From NCBI GenBank assembly GCA_003249225.1, contig QKJQ01000037.1, positions 62,001-126,000 on the forward strand: DNA of 64,000 bases, read 5' to 3'. Below, one piece after another: positions 18,578-27,806 of this stretch (position 1 is its first letter; each line of letters starts with the position of its first letter). A program made the position numbers and the translations under genes. A model generated the notes under the pieces. That model did no database searches. It worked only from the letters and a program-made list of their open reading frames with translations, and was not told the origin of the DNA. The DNA comes from Clostridia bacterium. GTDB taxonomy: Bacteria > Bacillota > Clostridia > Lachnospirales > Lachnospiraceae.

Positions 18578-19093
18578 TTATTCAATATAATTACGGCCTG
18601 TGTTGACCACCAGAACTATGACCTCAGTTTTAGAGCCTTTAATTTCTATGGATTCGTAGTATTTTCCTGCACTGTAACTCTGGTATGCCCCGGATCCTTT
18701 GCTAAAAGAAATCACAACCGGCAGCATTTCTGTCGCTGATTTCAGGTCAAATACAGCAGATGCTGAATCCGTAAGGGAAATTGCCAAAGCATCACCGCCA
18801 AGTTCCACCGGTTCTTCGTCTGAACCGTTAACTGTAATTTTCGCGTAATACGTTTTATTTGAATAGTATAGATTCAGCAGAACCGTTTCTTCCTTGCTGA
18901 TGGTCTCCACTCTGGCTTTATCCAGAATTCCTGATAGTTTGGAAGCACAGGAGGAAACATTGGCTCGTGCAATTACAGACATACCAATGACAGCACTGGT
19001 CGATATGATTCCAAGAATCAATATAACAACTATCAATTCTACCAGTGAAAATCCTTCATTATTACGTCTTCTGGAATATCGGTCTTTCAACAT
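18578..19093 (-). CDS. Minor pilin, GspH/FimT-like
   Basis: The 171-residue protein has a 14-residue basic leader ending in G14, then FSLVELIVVILILGIISTSAV with glutamate at +5. The head starts with a region of the GspH/FimT type (ASKLSGILDKARVETISKEETVLLNLY). Such pseudopilins sit near the tip of type IV pili and type II secretion pseudopili. It is separated by 21 bases from the PilX-like gene before it, in the same operon. Confidence 0.88.
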   Translation of the reverse strand: MLKDRYSRRRNNEGFSLVELIVVILILGIISTSAVIGMSVIARANVSSCASKLSGILDKARVETISKEETVLLNLYYSNKTYYAKITVNGSDEEPVELGGDALAISLTDSASAVFDLKSATEMLPVVISFSKGSGAYQSYSAGKYYESIEIKGSKTEVIVLVVNTGRNYIE

Positions 19094-19114
19094 CTGTTCT
19101 TTTGCTCCTGTCTG

Positions 19115-21292
19115 TTAGTTCTTGTTCCAGTTCTCGTAGCCAATCACAATTGCATTATCAAAATTAATCGATCCTCCGCCATTTTGCGTGGTGGAATCAT
19201 AAACATTAAAATACTTTCCGATGTCAGGATTCGCAATCAGGTCATTTAGTTTTACAACTGAGGTTTCAACATAATTCGAAGAACTTGAGACAAAGACATT
19301 CCCGCCTGCGATGATCAGGCCTGAAAAATTCCCTTTAACGTCAACATTCCCATTCGTAATGATTACTGTATTATCCCAGCTTTCGCCTTGCGGAATACTT
19401 ACTGTTCCGGCTCCGTCTGTGAAATAAGCTGCGCTCATATAATACTGGGTCCCATTGATCTCGTCTATGCTTTGCCGGCTTCCGCTGCTGCCTGTAAAAT
19501 CATTCTGCAAAGCAGACGCATTGATAAGATAACTGAAAATATCTGTGGTGTCTGAAGATATTACACTGGAAGCTGGTATCATAGATGCGTCTGTGCTGTT
19601 CAATCGTAATAAGAAGGCATTATACTTCTGTGTAAGGCTGTTTCGCACCGGTAATAAGGTAAGTCCGCTTGCTATACTGTCTTCCATCAAATCGTATTGA
19701 TCCGTTCCTGAATACTCAATAATATTTCCCATGGTAAAGATTTTTGATGCATCCGGGTATTTGATTATACCCGTATCTCCAAGATTATTGATCTGTGCCA
19801 TAACAGCCTGTCCCCGGACGGTTGTAATGAATTCCTGATAATAATCTGCCGCACACTTTGCATTTTTAAACTTAAGATAAAAATAAGTCATTCCGATGCC
19901 ACTCGTCGTGGTCACTGACCTTTGAATGTATGGATCATCCGGATCAACATACTTTTCAAGCATTATTCCACCCAGCGATTTGTTCAGTTCAACATCAAGA
20001 TATACACCGTCTCCTTCATCACCATCCATAAGCTCTGTTATGGCATTATAATCTGTTCCATTAATGGAAACGGTATCTGTAAATAATATCGGATTATGAC
20101 CGACTCCTACAAAGCATGCACCGGGAATTAAATACGCTGCCTGCATATTTTTATAAGAAACGGATTCTCCCTGCATGATTCCAAGTGCTTCATTTAAAGA
20201 GCCGTCATAATTCAGAACCGTTGGTTCTTTAATGTAGGCATTTCCTGCCAGCCAGAGTTTCGAAAGACCGCTCAGATCAAGGCTGACATCTGCCTTGTTT
20301 ATAATAATCGAACTGCTCTTTGATGGATCTGCTTCTGCATCATCAGAAAAAAGATATCCATAGTATTCTCCATCGAACAATACCACGCTGCTGTTCTCTT
20401 TGTCCATAGTCAGATCATCCGCTACATAGCTGTTACCGGAATAATTCAAAGTCCCGCCTGACATCTCAATGTTACGAACCCATAATCCGTTGTCGGTTCC
20501 GGTATCGGTCTGCATGACTGCACTTAGGAAAGCACTGGATTTTACAATCAGACTTTCTCCTGCAATGATTTTATGTACTGACAAAAGAGTAGGCGTAGAA
20601 TTAATGATAATATCCTTACCGGCATACAGATTGCCGACCAGATTGACCTGTCCGCCAAGAACGTCCTGACTGTCAAGTCCGGTACTTATTGTTTTATTTG
20701 AAATGATAACATACTCAGAATCATAGATTCCTTCGGATGTTACATCATAAGTCATATTAATATCCGGATAAGCGACGTCGATCACAATGTCTGTTGTTAT
20801 CCTTGTTTCATAGCCATTCTCAATATAGTCGAGAGACACATTATGAATGGTTATAATCCCCGTTGTGCTGTCTACACTAATAGCGCCAGCCGGGATACTC
20901 ATTCCAGAGATAAGCAGATTGGTTATAGCCGCCGAATCGCCATTCACATCAATCTCCAGATTGTTCATCAGGGACCGATAGAAATTCGTCTCTCTGTCAG
21001 CCTCTGCTGTCTTCAGGTAATTACTCAGCATATCTTCATATGCTTCTTTGAAAGCATCTGTTGTAAGCTGACGCAATGCGGTATTGAACTCTTCCATGCT
21101 GCTCTCGGTATCATAGAAGTTCTCAGAAGCTTTCTTCTCAACCGTCTTCATATCCAGATTCATTATCGTAACCGATAAGATCATGGCAGCTATAATGCTG
21201 ACAAAAAACATGCACACAAGAACAATCACAAGAGTAGATCCGCGATTATCCTTATTCAATCCTTGCAGATTTGTTTGTCTGTTTCTATACAT
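19115..21292 (-). CDS. Large PilX/GspK-like minor pilin with beta-helix-like body
   Basis: The 725-residue protein begins with NKDNRGSTLVIVLVCMFFVSIIAAMILSVT, which matches PilX-type N-termini: a glycine before a hydrophobic helix but without the glutamate at +5 (isoleucine stands there). GspK/PilX tip proteins also lack this glutamate. The body is far longer than usual; residues about 200-330 have repeated short strands (GQVNLVGNLYAGKDIIINS, HKIIAGESLIVKS) that look like a beta-helix or bactofilin-like fold. The ATG at 21292 is used because AAGGAG precedes it by 6 bases; a GTG at 21310 is too far out. It may form the pilus tip with the PilV-, GspH- and PilW-like proteins. Confidence 0.8.
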   Translation of the reverse strand: MYRNRQTNLQGLNKDNRGSTLVIVLVCMFFVSIIAAMILSVTIMNLDMKTVEKKASENFYDTESSMEEFNTALRQLTTDAFKEAYEDMLSNYLKTAEADRETNFYRSLMNNLEIDVNGDSAAITNLLISGMSIPAGAISVDSTTGIITIHNVSLDYIENGYETRITTDIVIDVAYPDINMTYDVTSEGIYDSEYVIISNKTISTGLDSQDVLGGQVNLVGNLYAGKDIIINSTPTLLSVHKIIAGESLIVKSSAFLSAVMQTDTGTDNGLWVRNIEMSGGTLNYSGNSYVADDLTMDKENSSVVLFDGEYYGYLFSDDAEADPSKSSSIIINKADVSLDLSGLSKLWLAGNAYIKEPTVLNYDGSLNEALGIMQGESVSYKNMQAAYLIPGACFVGVGHNPILFTDTVSINGTDYNAITELMDGDEGDGVYLDVELNKSLGGIMLEKYVDPDDPYIQRSVTTTSGIGMTYFYLKFKNAKCAADYYQEFITTVRGQAVMAQINNLGDTGIIKYPDASKIFTMGNIIEYSGTDQYDLMEDSIASGLTLLPVRNSLTQKYNAFLLRLNSTDASMIPASSVISSDTTDIFSYLINASALQNDFTGSSGSRQSIDEINGTQYYMSAAYFTDGAGTVSIPQGESWDNTVIITNGNVDVKGNFSGLIIAGGNVFVSSSSNYVETSVVKLNDLIANPDIGKYFNVYDSTTQNGGGSINFDNAIVIGYENWNKN

Positions 21293-21315
21293 GCAGCACT
21301 CCTTCTTCACAAAAC

Positions 21316-22575
21316 CTAATGATATAACGTTGATACTACCTCTGCCAGCTGATCAGTCTTTCCCTGTTCATAGATTCGTACGGTTACTTCATAGATCATA
21401 TCTTTGGGGTCTGAAAGCGTTACCAAAAGATTTTGATAAGCACCAACCGTAGCAGGCAGTATAATTCCGCTTCCATTCTCATAATAAATAGCAAGATTTG
21501 ATTTGCTGTAAATTGTCATTCTTTCAACATTCGCTGAAACTGCGCTTGTCATATAAAGCGTAAGCTTTTCTGTAAAGCTGCTGGCAACAGTTCCTTGTGT
21601 GACCAAAAAGAAATCAGCATCAAAATCATTTAATAGGTGAACATCATCCATATCAACATAGATCTGCTCCTTCTTAACGGATTCTGTAGCAGATAACATG
21701 GGGGCATAGGGTTGATACAACAGATAGATCTGTTTCAGATCAGAAACTGCATACCAGTTACTGGAAAAGAAATCGGAACTATAGGTTCCTGCTGTGCCTT
21801 CTGCCTGACCAACATTCACATCTTCCGGCAGAAGATATGTTACATTTGCCTTGATGCAGATAAGCCCTGTATCTGTATCCTGTTCAATGGTCAGTTTTAC
21901 CGTTCTTGTGATCTTAGCTTCCAATTCACTTTCTGTCAGGGTGGTTTCCATTGTTACAGCATTAACGTAATCAGCACTGTTTGGTTCGTCTGGTTTTGTC
22001 TCTCCGACATGTTCTTCTTCGTTCCAATTATACCAGACAGCCCAGTCGAGCCAGTATTGATTCATGGCTTCATCAATCAATTCCTGATTAATATAACTGA
22101 TTGCATACACATGGGACTGATAAAAGTAATCTGCAATGGATGCCTCTTCATCTGTAAAATCAACGTCCAGTATCACGGTATCTGATGAAGACAGAGAAGA
22201 GATATCCGGCATGGAATAATCATTCAAACCATCGGTGGTCTGGTAGGGTGACGGATCATAATATATCTCTGCTGTAAAATTACCGGTTCCCTGTGAAAGT
22301 CCGGTAACCTGTGCCGTATAACACCCTTCCTTCTCTTCATCAGCAGATGCTGATTCGATCGTATAACCGGTGGCTTCTGCCATCACAGATTCCATTACAT
22401 TCTCTGCAACAGTGGTTGCATATTGCAAAAGCTGCGTCTTTCGGTTAATGCGGGCGGAGGATACGAACATATTCAGAAGCGGAACAACAATGATTGCAAG
22501 AATCATCATGCTGACAATTACTTCAATCAGCGACGAACCATGATTGGATTTGCGTAGCTTCTCCATACTGTGCAT
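21316..22575 (-). CDS. Minor pilin, PilV/GspI-like
   Basis: The 419-residue protein has a 13-residue leader ending in G13, then SSLIEVIVSMMILAIIVVPLLNMF with glutamate at +5. The IEV motif and the following conserved RKTQLLQYATTVAENVME helix are typical of PilV/GspI-like proteins, but the head (about 370 residues) is much larger than usual. Ribosome site AAGGAGGAG lies just before the ATG. It stands between pilO and the PilX-like gene, the place minor pilins hold in C. difficile-type pilus clusters. Confidence 0.85.
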   Translation of the reverse strand: MHSMEKLRKSNHGSSLIEVIVSMMILAIIVVPLLNMFVSSARINRKTQLLQYATTVAENVMESVMAEATGYTIESASADEEKEGCYTAQVTGLSQGTGNFTAEIYYDPSPYQTTDGLNDYSMPDISSLSSSDTVILDVDFTDEEASIADYFYQSHVYAISYINQELIDEAMNQYWLDWAVWYNWNEEEHVGETKPDEPNSADYVNAVTMETTLTESELEAKITRTVKLTIEQDTDTGLICIKANVTYLLPEDVNVGQAEGTAGTYSSDFFSSNWYAVSDLKQIYLLYQPYAPMLSATESVKKEQIYVDMDDVHLLNDFDADFFLVTQGTVASSFTEKLTLYMTSAVSANVERMTIYSKSNLAIYYENGSGIILPATVGAYQNLLVTLSDPKDMIYEVTVRIYEQGKTDQLAEVVSTLYH

Positions 22576-22665
22576 ACTCCTCCTTCCGTATTATCTCTTT
22601 AATACTATATCGTACGTTTTTTATTATTCTGTACAGTTTCCTGCTGGCGTAATGCCATTTGCCTG

Positions 22666-23319
22666 TTATTCAATGGTTCCAAAGATATTATCTTTACCAA
22701 TTGATATATTACCGACCACAGGTGCAATGTACTCTTTTCCGGTTCCGGTAAGACTGTACAAGGTAATCTGCATGGTTCCGGACAATAGTCCGGTCTCACT
22801 GTCAAAGCTTGCATTGGCAGAAGCGACCGACATGTGTTCCGGATAGTCCCTGACATACTGGAGAGCTTTTGAAAAGCTTGCATAACTGCAGGAGAAACTA
22901 ATCGCAATGGAAGAGGAATATCCCGTTATCCCAGCGGAATAATCAGCCGGCACATTTACCATGGCAAAATCCTGTGCTTCACTTCCAAAGGTTATCGAGG
23001 ATATCTTAATATCCGCTTTATCTTCCATACCGATTAAAACCATTAACGTTTTCTCCGGTGTATTCTTTACGGAATAACGATCAAATATATCCGCAATTTC
23101 CTGCTTTGCTTCTTCTGTTTCCGTCTGATATGTCTCCATGTTCTGAATCTTGGTAAACAGTTCAAGGTACTGTGCATTTAATGCATCATTTGCTGTCTTT
23201 TCCGTCTCCGTTTTCTGATTAAAATTCATATAACCAAATCGAAATGCGCCAACCGCAATGACCAGCATAAGCAGTAAGATAAACAAACGAATTGTTTTTG
23301 GATTTATTTTATCACTCAT
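22666..23319 (-). CDS. pilO: Pilus alignment protein PilO-like
   Basis: The 217-residue protein has a short cytosolic start, one membrane helix (RLFILLLMLVIAVGAFRFGYM, about 10-30), a coiled-coil stretch (about 35-75) and a ferredoxin-like C-terminal part, the layout of PilO. PilO pairs with PilN in the inner alignment complex that joins the motor to the pilus. The ATG at 23319 overlaps the end of the pilMN gene by 8 bases and has AGGAGG 9 bases ahead; a TTG seven codons earlier is not needed. Identity is by topology and position, since PilO sequences diverge strongly. Confidence 0.8.
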   Translation of the reverse strand: MSDKINPKTIRLFILLLMLVIAVGAFRFGYMNFNQKTETEKTANDALNAQYLELFTKIQNMETYQTETEEAKQEIADIFDRYSVKNTPEKTLMVLIGMEDKADIKISSITFGSEAQDFAMVNVPADYSAGITGYSSSIAISFSCSYASFSKALQYVRDYPEHMSVASANASFDSETGLLSGTMQITLYSLTGTGKEYIAPVVGNISIGKDNIFGTIE

Positions 23320-24949
23320 TGGACGCTCCCTCCTCTGCAACAGGATAATTGCAGGTCAGTGTGAAGGATACCGTAACCATACCATAATCATCTTCTGTTT
23401 CTGCAATTCCGGAAAGCTGGATTGATTCAAAATAAGAAATCTCCTGCATCTGAAGTAACAGTTTCTCTGCTTCCGCTTTGGAACTACAACTTACATTCAG
23501 CATCAAAGCCTGGTCTGTGGATGACAGGGAATGGATTACCGTTCCGCTTGGGAGTTTATTCTCAAGTTCTGCCATAATCTCCAAAAGTGCATCCGTTGTG
23601 CTCACATTTCCAGTATCCATTGCTTCGATTTCTGTTCTTGCCTCCTGGAGCAGGGTGTGTTCATTGTATATATCTATAATATACTGACTCTCTGCTATCT
23701 GCTGTTCAAGCTTATCCCCCCGCTTGACTTCATCCCTGTATTCTTTTCCTGACATAAAGATAAGCAGTCCGGAAGCAAGAACAACAAATGCCAGAAGAAT
23801 CATCATGGTTCTTATACCGGTATCATCTTTTTTATCTGTCTCAAATACGGGTCTTATATACTGAATTGTCTGAATCGATGCTCCAAGACAGGATATCAGT
23901 TCCTGCCCAAATTCTGCAGCCGATTCTGCTGCTTTTGTATAGACAGCACCTTCCAGTTTTGTAATTGGTATGACCTGAACACCAAGCTCGTTGGAAATCA
24001 AAACATCCAGTCCTTTAAACTTCTCACCATGACCGAGCAATTGAATGGTCGTAATATGCATCGTTTTGGCTTTTGCTGTATAAAACTCAATAACACGGGA
24101 GATATTCGCAACAAATGGCCGCAGTGAACTGGTAACCTCTTCGCATAATTCCTGTCTGATATGAAGTTCTTCTTCTGAAAGCTCTCCCGCTTCATTAAAA
24201 TCTCTGCTATCAAAATTCGTTTTTATATAAGTATCTTTTTGCAGCATCTGATTCGCATCATAGGCAGACATTGAATCACGACCCTTGCTTTCCAGAACCG
24301 CGTCTGTCATGATGTCAGTTCCGATGTTCAGATTACGCTGCAATGATAGTGCTTTCTTTTCCATAATTGTTATCAGGGAATTTTGTTCGTTCATCTGAAG
24401 ATACAGGCTGACCGGTTCTTCTTTCCCATGGATTTTCAACCATTGAAAGATGGAATTCCCGATAAAATCAATCGAAACAATCCTGCTCTTTAGTTCCGTG
24501 GCAAGATTAAAATAATTCTTTAACAGATTCGTCGGAACTGCGTATACCATAAGCCGCAGCTGACTTTTTTCTTCTATTTTTTCAAGGATGGTATATGCAA
24601 TCTCATATTCACTGATATCCATCGGAAAATATTCATCTTTTTCTGCTTCAATGATTTTAGGTATCAGTTTTTCTTTTGCAAGAGGTAATGTAACTTCTCG
24701 GCTGATAATCCTGTTTGAAGCAACGGAAAACAACAGGTTCTGGCATGATATCCCTGCACGTTTCAACTCAACGCGAAGAACCTCAGCGAATCCGATCTTA
24801 TCTCTGATATATCCATCCTCAATCATGTGCTCCGGTGTATCGAACACACTGCATTTATATACTTTCGGATTATGCTTTTGATAATCCGTTTCGCAGATCT
24901 TGGTTCTGGATAATCCGATTTCAATGCTGACTACCCTTCGAATTGCCAT
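23312..24949 (-). CDS. pilMN: PilM-PilN fusion protein
   Basis: The 545-residue protein joins two pilus proteins. Residues 1-360 form a PilM-type actin-like ATPase domain (SIEIGLSRTKICE, VTLPLAKEKLIPKIIEAEKDEYFPMD, IQLLGHGEKFKGL). A membrane helix (MMILLAFVVLASGLLIFMSG, about 375-395), a coiled coil and a PilN-like ferredoxin fold follow. In most bacteria PilM is cytosolic and binds the PilN N-terminal tail; here both are one chain. The C. difficile main pilus cluster has a comparable pilMN gene. The product should link the PilB/PilC motor to PilO. It overlaps pilO by 8 bases. Confidence 0.9.
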   Translation of the reverse strand: MAIRRVVSIEIGLSRTKICETDYQKHNPKVYKCSVFDTPEHMIEDGYIRDKIGFAEVLRVELKRAGISCQNLLFSVASNRIISREVTLPLAKEKLIPKIIEAEKDEYFPMDISEYEIAYTILEKIEEKSQLRLMVYAVPTNLLKNYFNLATELKSRIVSIDFIGNSIFQWLKIHGKEEPVSLYLQMNEQNSLITIMEKKALSLQRNLNIGTDIMTDAVLESKGRDSMSAYDANQMLQKDTYIKTNFDSRDFNEAGELSEEELHIRQELCEEVTSSLRPFVANISRVIEFYTAKAKTMHITTIQLLGHGEKFKGLDVLISNELGVQVIPITKLEGAVYTKAAESAAEFGQELISCLGASIQTIQYIRPVFETDKKDDTGIRTMMILLAFVVLASGLLIFMSGKEYRDEVKRGDKLEQQIAESQYIIDIYNEHTLLQEARTEIEAMDTGNVSTTDALLEIMAELENKLPSGTVIHSLSSTDQALMLNVSCSSKAEAEKLLLQMQEISYFESIQLSGIAETEDDYGMVTVSFTLTCNYPVAEEGASNE

Positions 24950-25010
24950 AATTACCTCCCCGATTCGATTTCAATTTATTAATATATTTTTCAATCTCCT
25001 GGTTCCTATC

Positions 25011-25769
25011 TTAACTGCCCATAAAATGCAGATACCAGGCAATGATAGCGTCACCAAACCATATCGCTGTTACTATTCCGGCCGAAAGATACGGTCCCAT
25101 CGCCAGAACATGTCCTGTCTTACTTACCCGCATACGTATCAGATGGATGACCGAACCATAAAGACATCCAAAGAAAAACGCAAGCAGGATCAGCTTCCAT
25201 CCAAGCAGCAGTCCCGCCGCTGCCATTAACTTAATATCGCCGCCGCCAATGCCTTTGCCCTTTGTTGCGATATAGAGTAAAAGCAGAAATCCGCTCACAG
25301 CACAGAACCCGATCAAATGTGTTGCAACGGCTCCGGATGAAAGCGGTAATGAGCACAATCCCAGTACAAAAATGAATACATTGATGCCAAACGGGATCTG
25401 ATAGGTTCTCCAATCAATTATACTGAGCACCAGCAGTGCAGATGCCAGCAAACAATACAGTACACTCATAAAGTTCCAGCCACAAAGCAAGAACGTAACT
25501 ACATAGAATATGCCATTAATCGCCTCTATGATGGGATACTGCACAGAAATCTTCTCCCCACATTTTCTGCATCTGCCCCGCAGGAACATCCAGGAAAAAA
25601 TCGGAACCAAATCATACCATTTCAACTGATACCCGCATCGCATGCAATGCGAGCGGGTCGTTACGATATTTTCCTGGTTTGGGATGCGGTAAATGCAAAC
25701 GTTGAGGAAGCTTCCTATGATGATGCCGTAGAGGAAGGGTAAAAAGTTGATCAAAAACTTATAAAGCAT
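25011..25769 (-). CDS. pilD: Prepilin peptidase (PilD, A24 family)
   Basis: The 252-residue polytopic membrane protein cleaves class III leaders of pilins and methylates the new N-terminus. It has the N-terminal GSFLNVCIYRIP motif, the zinc site of two CxxC pairs (CMRCG and CRKCG), the first catalytic aspartate in SIIDWRTYQIP and the second in the GGGDIKLM motif. Both domains are present, so it is a full bifunctional enzyme. It lies between the pilin gene and pilMN, 61 bases before the latter, and serves all five class III proteins encoded here. Confidence 0.95.
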   Translation of the reverse strand: MLYKFLINFLPFLYGIIIGSFLNVCIYRIPNQENIVTTRSHCMRCGYQLKWYDLVPIFSWMFLRGRCRKCGEKISVQYPIIEAINGIFYVVTFLLCGWNFMSVLYCLLASALLVLSIIDWRTYQIPFGINVFIFVLGLCSLPLSSGAVATHLIGFCAVSGFLLLLYIATKGKGIGGGDIKLMAAAGLLLGWKLILLAFFFGCLYGSVIHLIRMRVSKTGHVLAMGPYLSAGIVTAIWFGDAIIAWYLHFMGS

Positions 25770-25793
25770 AATTTTCCTGCTTTCATATAGTTA

Positions 25794-26255
25794 TTACGGA
25801 ACTGCTACAGTACTTGAAACAACTTTAGGTTCACCTGTTGTTGCATCTTTTGAAACTGTTATTACAATATTATTCGCACTATCTTTTGCTTTTACGTTTG
25901 CTAAACTATCTCCTAATCCGTTTGTAAATGCAGTTGTAAAATCAGCAATCGTTGCCCCATTAACAGCAGCAATCACTGTACCAGAAGTACTACTGCATGT
26001 TATTGTTAAACTTTGAGTTGCTGAAAAGGCAATAACTTCTGCATATGCATCTTCATCAGTCAATGCAACCTGCGCAACTGATTTCAACATGTCCGATGTT
26101 TGTAAATCTGTTGATACTCTTGATTCATTCACCCATTTCATAACCTGTGGTGCAAGTGCTACTGCGATGATAGCCATAATCAGGATAACGACAATCAACT
26201 CTACCAATGAAAAACCTTTGTTGTTCTTTTTTCTGTTCTGTAATTTCTTTAACAT
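25794..26255 (-). CDS. pilA: Major type IV pilin
   Basis: The 153-residue protein has a 14-residue basic leader ending in K13-G14, then FSLVELIVVILIMAIIAVALAP with glutamate at +5. The small head, poor in aromatic residues and rich in serine, threonine, valine and alanine, without cysteine pair except one, fits a major pilin of Gram-positive type. It is the smallest pilin of the operon and the only one directly after pilC. The 79-base gap before it holds a hairpin (26291-26307) that might favour its own mRNA segment. RBS AAGGAGAG precedes the ATG. Confidence 0.88.
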   Translation of the reverse strand: MLKKLQNRKKNNKGFSLVELIVVILIMAIIAVALAPQVMKWVNESRVSTDLQTSDMLKSVAQVALTDEDAYAEVIAFSATQSLTITCSSTSGTVIAAVNGATIADFTTAFTNGLGDSLANVKAKDSANNIVITVSKDATTGEPKVVSSTVAVP

Positions 26256-26290
26256 ACTTTCTCTCCTTCACATTAGTATTTAATTTATTA

Positions 26291-26307
26291 TCAGCCGTTC
26301 TGCGTCC
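26291..26307 (-). promoter_or_regulatory. Hairpin in the pilC-pilA gap
   Basis: On the minus strand a CTGCG/CGCAG stem encloses GGTGGGA, about 35-50 bases upstream of the pilin ATG and just after the pilC stop. There is no T tail. It could protect the pilin mRNA end or limit read-through; the sequence part GGGACGCA recalls a cyclic-di-GMP-I riboswitch piece, but the rest of that aptamer is absent. Confidence 0.45.
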
Positions 26308-26334
26308 CACCCGCAGCACCAGCAAAATAACCGG

Positions 26335-27549
26335 TTACATGTTGCCAAGATTACCATACATACTAATCATTGGTGAGTAGATTGCCATTACAAGCACTCC
26401 AACAATGAGTGCCATTACGATAATAATGGCAGGTTCCATCGCTGCGGTAAGTCCCTGCGTGGTAAGCTCTACTTCTTCTTCGTAATACTCTGCGACCTTT
26501 CCAAGCATATCTTCCACATTACCGGTCTCTTCTCCGATCTTTAGCATATGGTGCACCATCGGCGGGAAGAGTCCTGACTTTCGAAGCGGTGTGGAGGTTG
26601 GAATTCCCTGTTCCACTTCATACTTAGCCTGTTCTAATGCATTCTTGTATAGGATATTGCCCATGCTTCTTGCCGTGATCTCAAGTGCTGTGGATACAGA
26701 GATGCCGGTACTGAGCAAAGTACTCATGGTTCTTGAAAAGTTGGCGCTTACGCTCTTTACATTCAGCTTACCAAAGATAGGAATCTTAATGGCAAGCGTC
26801 CCAAAGAAAGTTTTTCCCTGTGGTGTCGCTGTAAAGAATCGAAGGAACACTACGATAATGACAACAAGGCTTACGGCAATATACCACCGGTGTATAAAGA
26901 AATCACTGATAGCCATAACGATCCTGGTAATCAGCGGGAGCTGTGCTCCCATATCTTCGAACATACTGGTGAACTTTGGTACAACCACCACCGACATTAC
27001 GATCATAACAATGATAGCGACCGAAATCAGTACAATCGGATAAATCATGGCCTTTTTTATCATTCCCGTTAATCTGGCATGCTTTTCGAAGTGTGTTGCC
27101 ATTCGTTCAAAGGCGATGTCAAGACTACCGGATGCTTCACCGGCGTCTACCATGTTGATCAGAATCGTCGGATAGACCTTCTTGGTCTCGCGCATGGCAT
27201 CTCCAAGTGTCTCACCTTTTTCAACACCGGTCTGGGTATCGCGGATTGCTTTGGCAAGTGCTTTGTTCTCTGTCTGTTCCGCCAGCATACCAAGAGCCTG
27301 AACAATGGTTACACCAGCTTTTAGGATACTTGCCAGCTGTCTGCAGAATACACCAAGATCTCTTGCCTTTACTCCGCCGCCAAGTGATATGTTAATATCT
27401 CTGGTCAGGATGTTCTGCTCTTTGATCTCGGTTGCGATGAGTCCTTCGCTTCTTAGCTGCTGACGTACACGCTCCGCATCCTTCGCTTCCATGGTACCCT
27501 TTTTTTCTTTACCTTCCTGGGTTATCGCAATGTATGAATATTCCCCCAC
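26335..27549 (-). CDS. pilC: Pilus platform protein PilC (GspF family)
   Basis: The protein is the inner-membrane platform on which the PilB motor turns to polymerise pilins. With the GTG at 27549 as start (GGAGG 6 bases before) it has 404 residues, the usual size; the frame extends 23 codons further upstream without a ribosome site. It has an N-terminal YSYIAITQEGKEKKG segment, then two T2SSF domains (about 70-195 and 275-395), each with the FCRQLASILKAG or FSRTMSTLLSTG start motif and GxPxxxxL-type turns, and three membrane helices. It follows pilB after a 257-base gap. Confidence 0.95.
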   Translation of the reverse strand: MGEYSYIAITQEGKEKKGTMEAKDAERVRQQLRSEGLIATEIKEQNILTRDINISLGGGVKARDLGVFCRQLASILKAGVTIVQALGMLAEQTENKALAKAIRDTQTGVEKGETLGDAMRETKKVYPTILINMVDAGEASGSLDIAFERMATHFEKHARLTGMIKKAMIYPIVLISVAIIVMIVMSVVVVPKFTSMFEDMGAQLPLITRIVMAISDFFIHRWYIAVSLVVIIVVFLRFFTATPQGKTFFGTLAIKIPIFGKLNVKSVSANFSRTMSTLLSTGISVSTALEITARSMGNILYKNALEQAKYEVEQGIPTSTPLRKSGLFPPMVHHMLKIGEETGNVEDMLGKVAEYYEEEVELTTQGLTAAMEPAIIIVMALIVGVLVMAIYSPMISMYGNLGNM

Positions 27550-27806
27550 AAGTGACCTCCGTTCGTTCTGAAAAGGAATTGTATATAGTTTTCTTAAATG
27601 TTTCATTATAATAGACAATTACTATTATTTGGTATGATATACCTTTGTTTAACGTCTTGCAAGTGGTTTATTTCACATTTAACAAAGTTTTTAAACTGTT
27701 TTTTCTTCAATGTTCACAATTACAAATGTTTTTGTTTCTTATTCGTTGCTCCATGGCAAAAGTGCACTTTTCGCGTATCTATATGTATATCCTTCCCATT
27801 CTTTTA
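27550..27806. other. Gap between pilB and pilC
   Basis: It is AT-rich. It holds a 14-base palindrome AAAAGTGCACTTTT at 27758-27771 and a TATAAT box near 27604-27609 on the minus strand without a good -35. A second promoter for pilC and the pilin gene is possible; no gene is seen. Confidence 0.45.

Noticed and set aside
26256-26334. Possible cyclic-di-GMP-I riboswitch before the pilin gene (GTGGGACGCA on the minus strand)
   Set aside because: The gap is too short and the conserved upstream CACAGGGCAAACC and downstream tetraloop-receptor parts are missing; only a simple hairpin remains.
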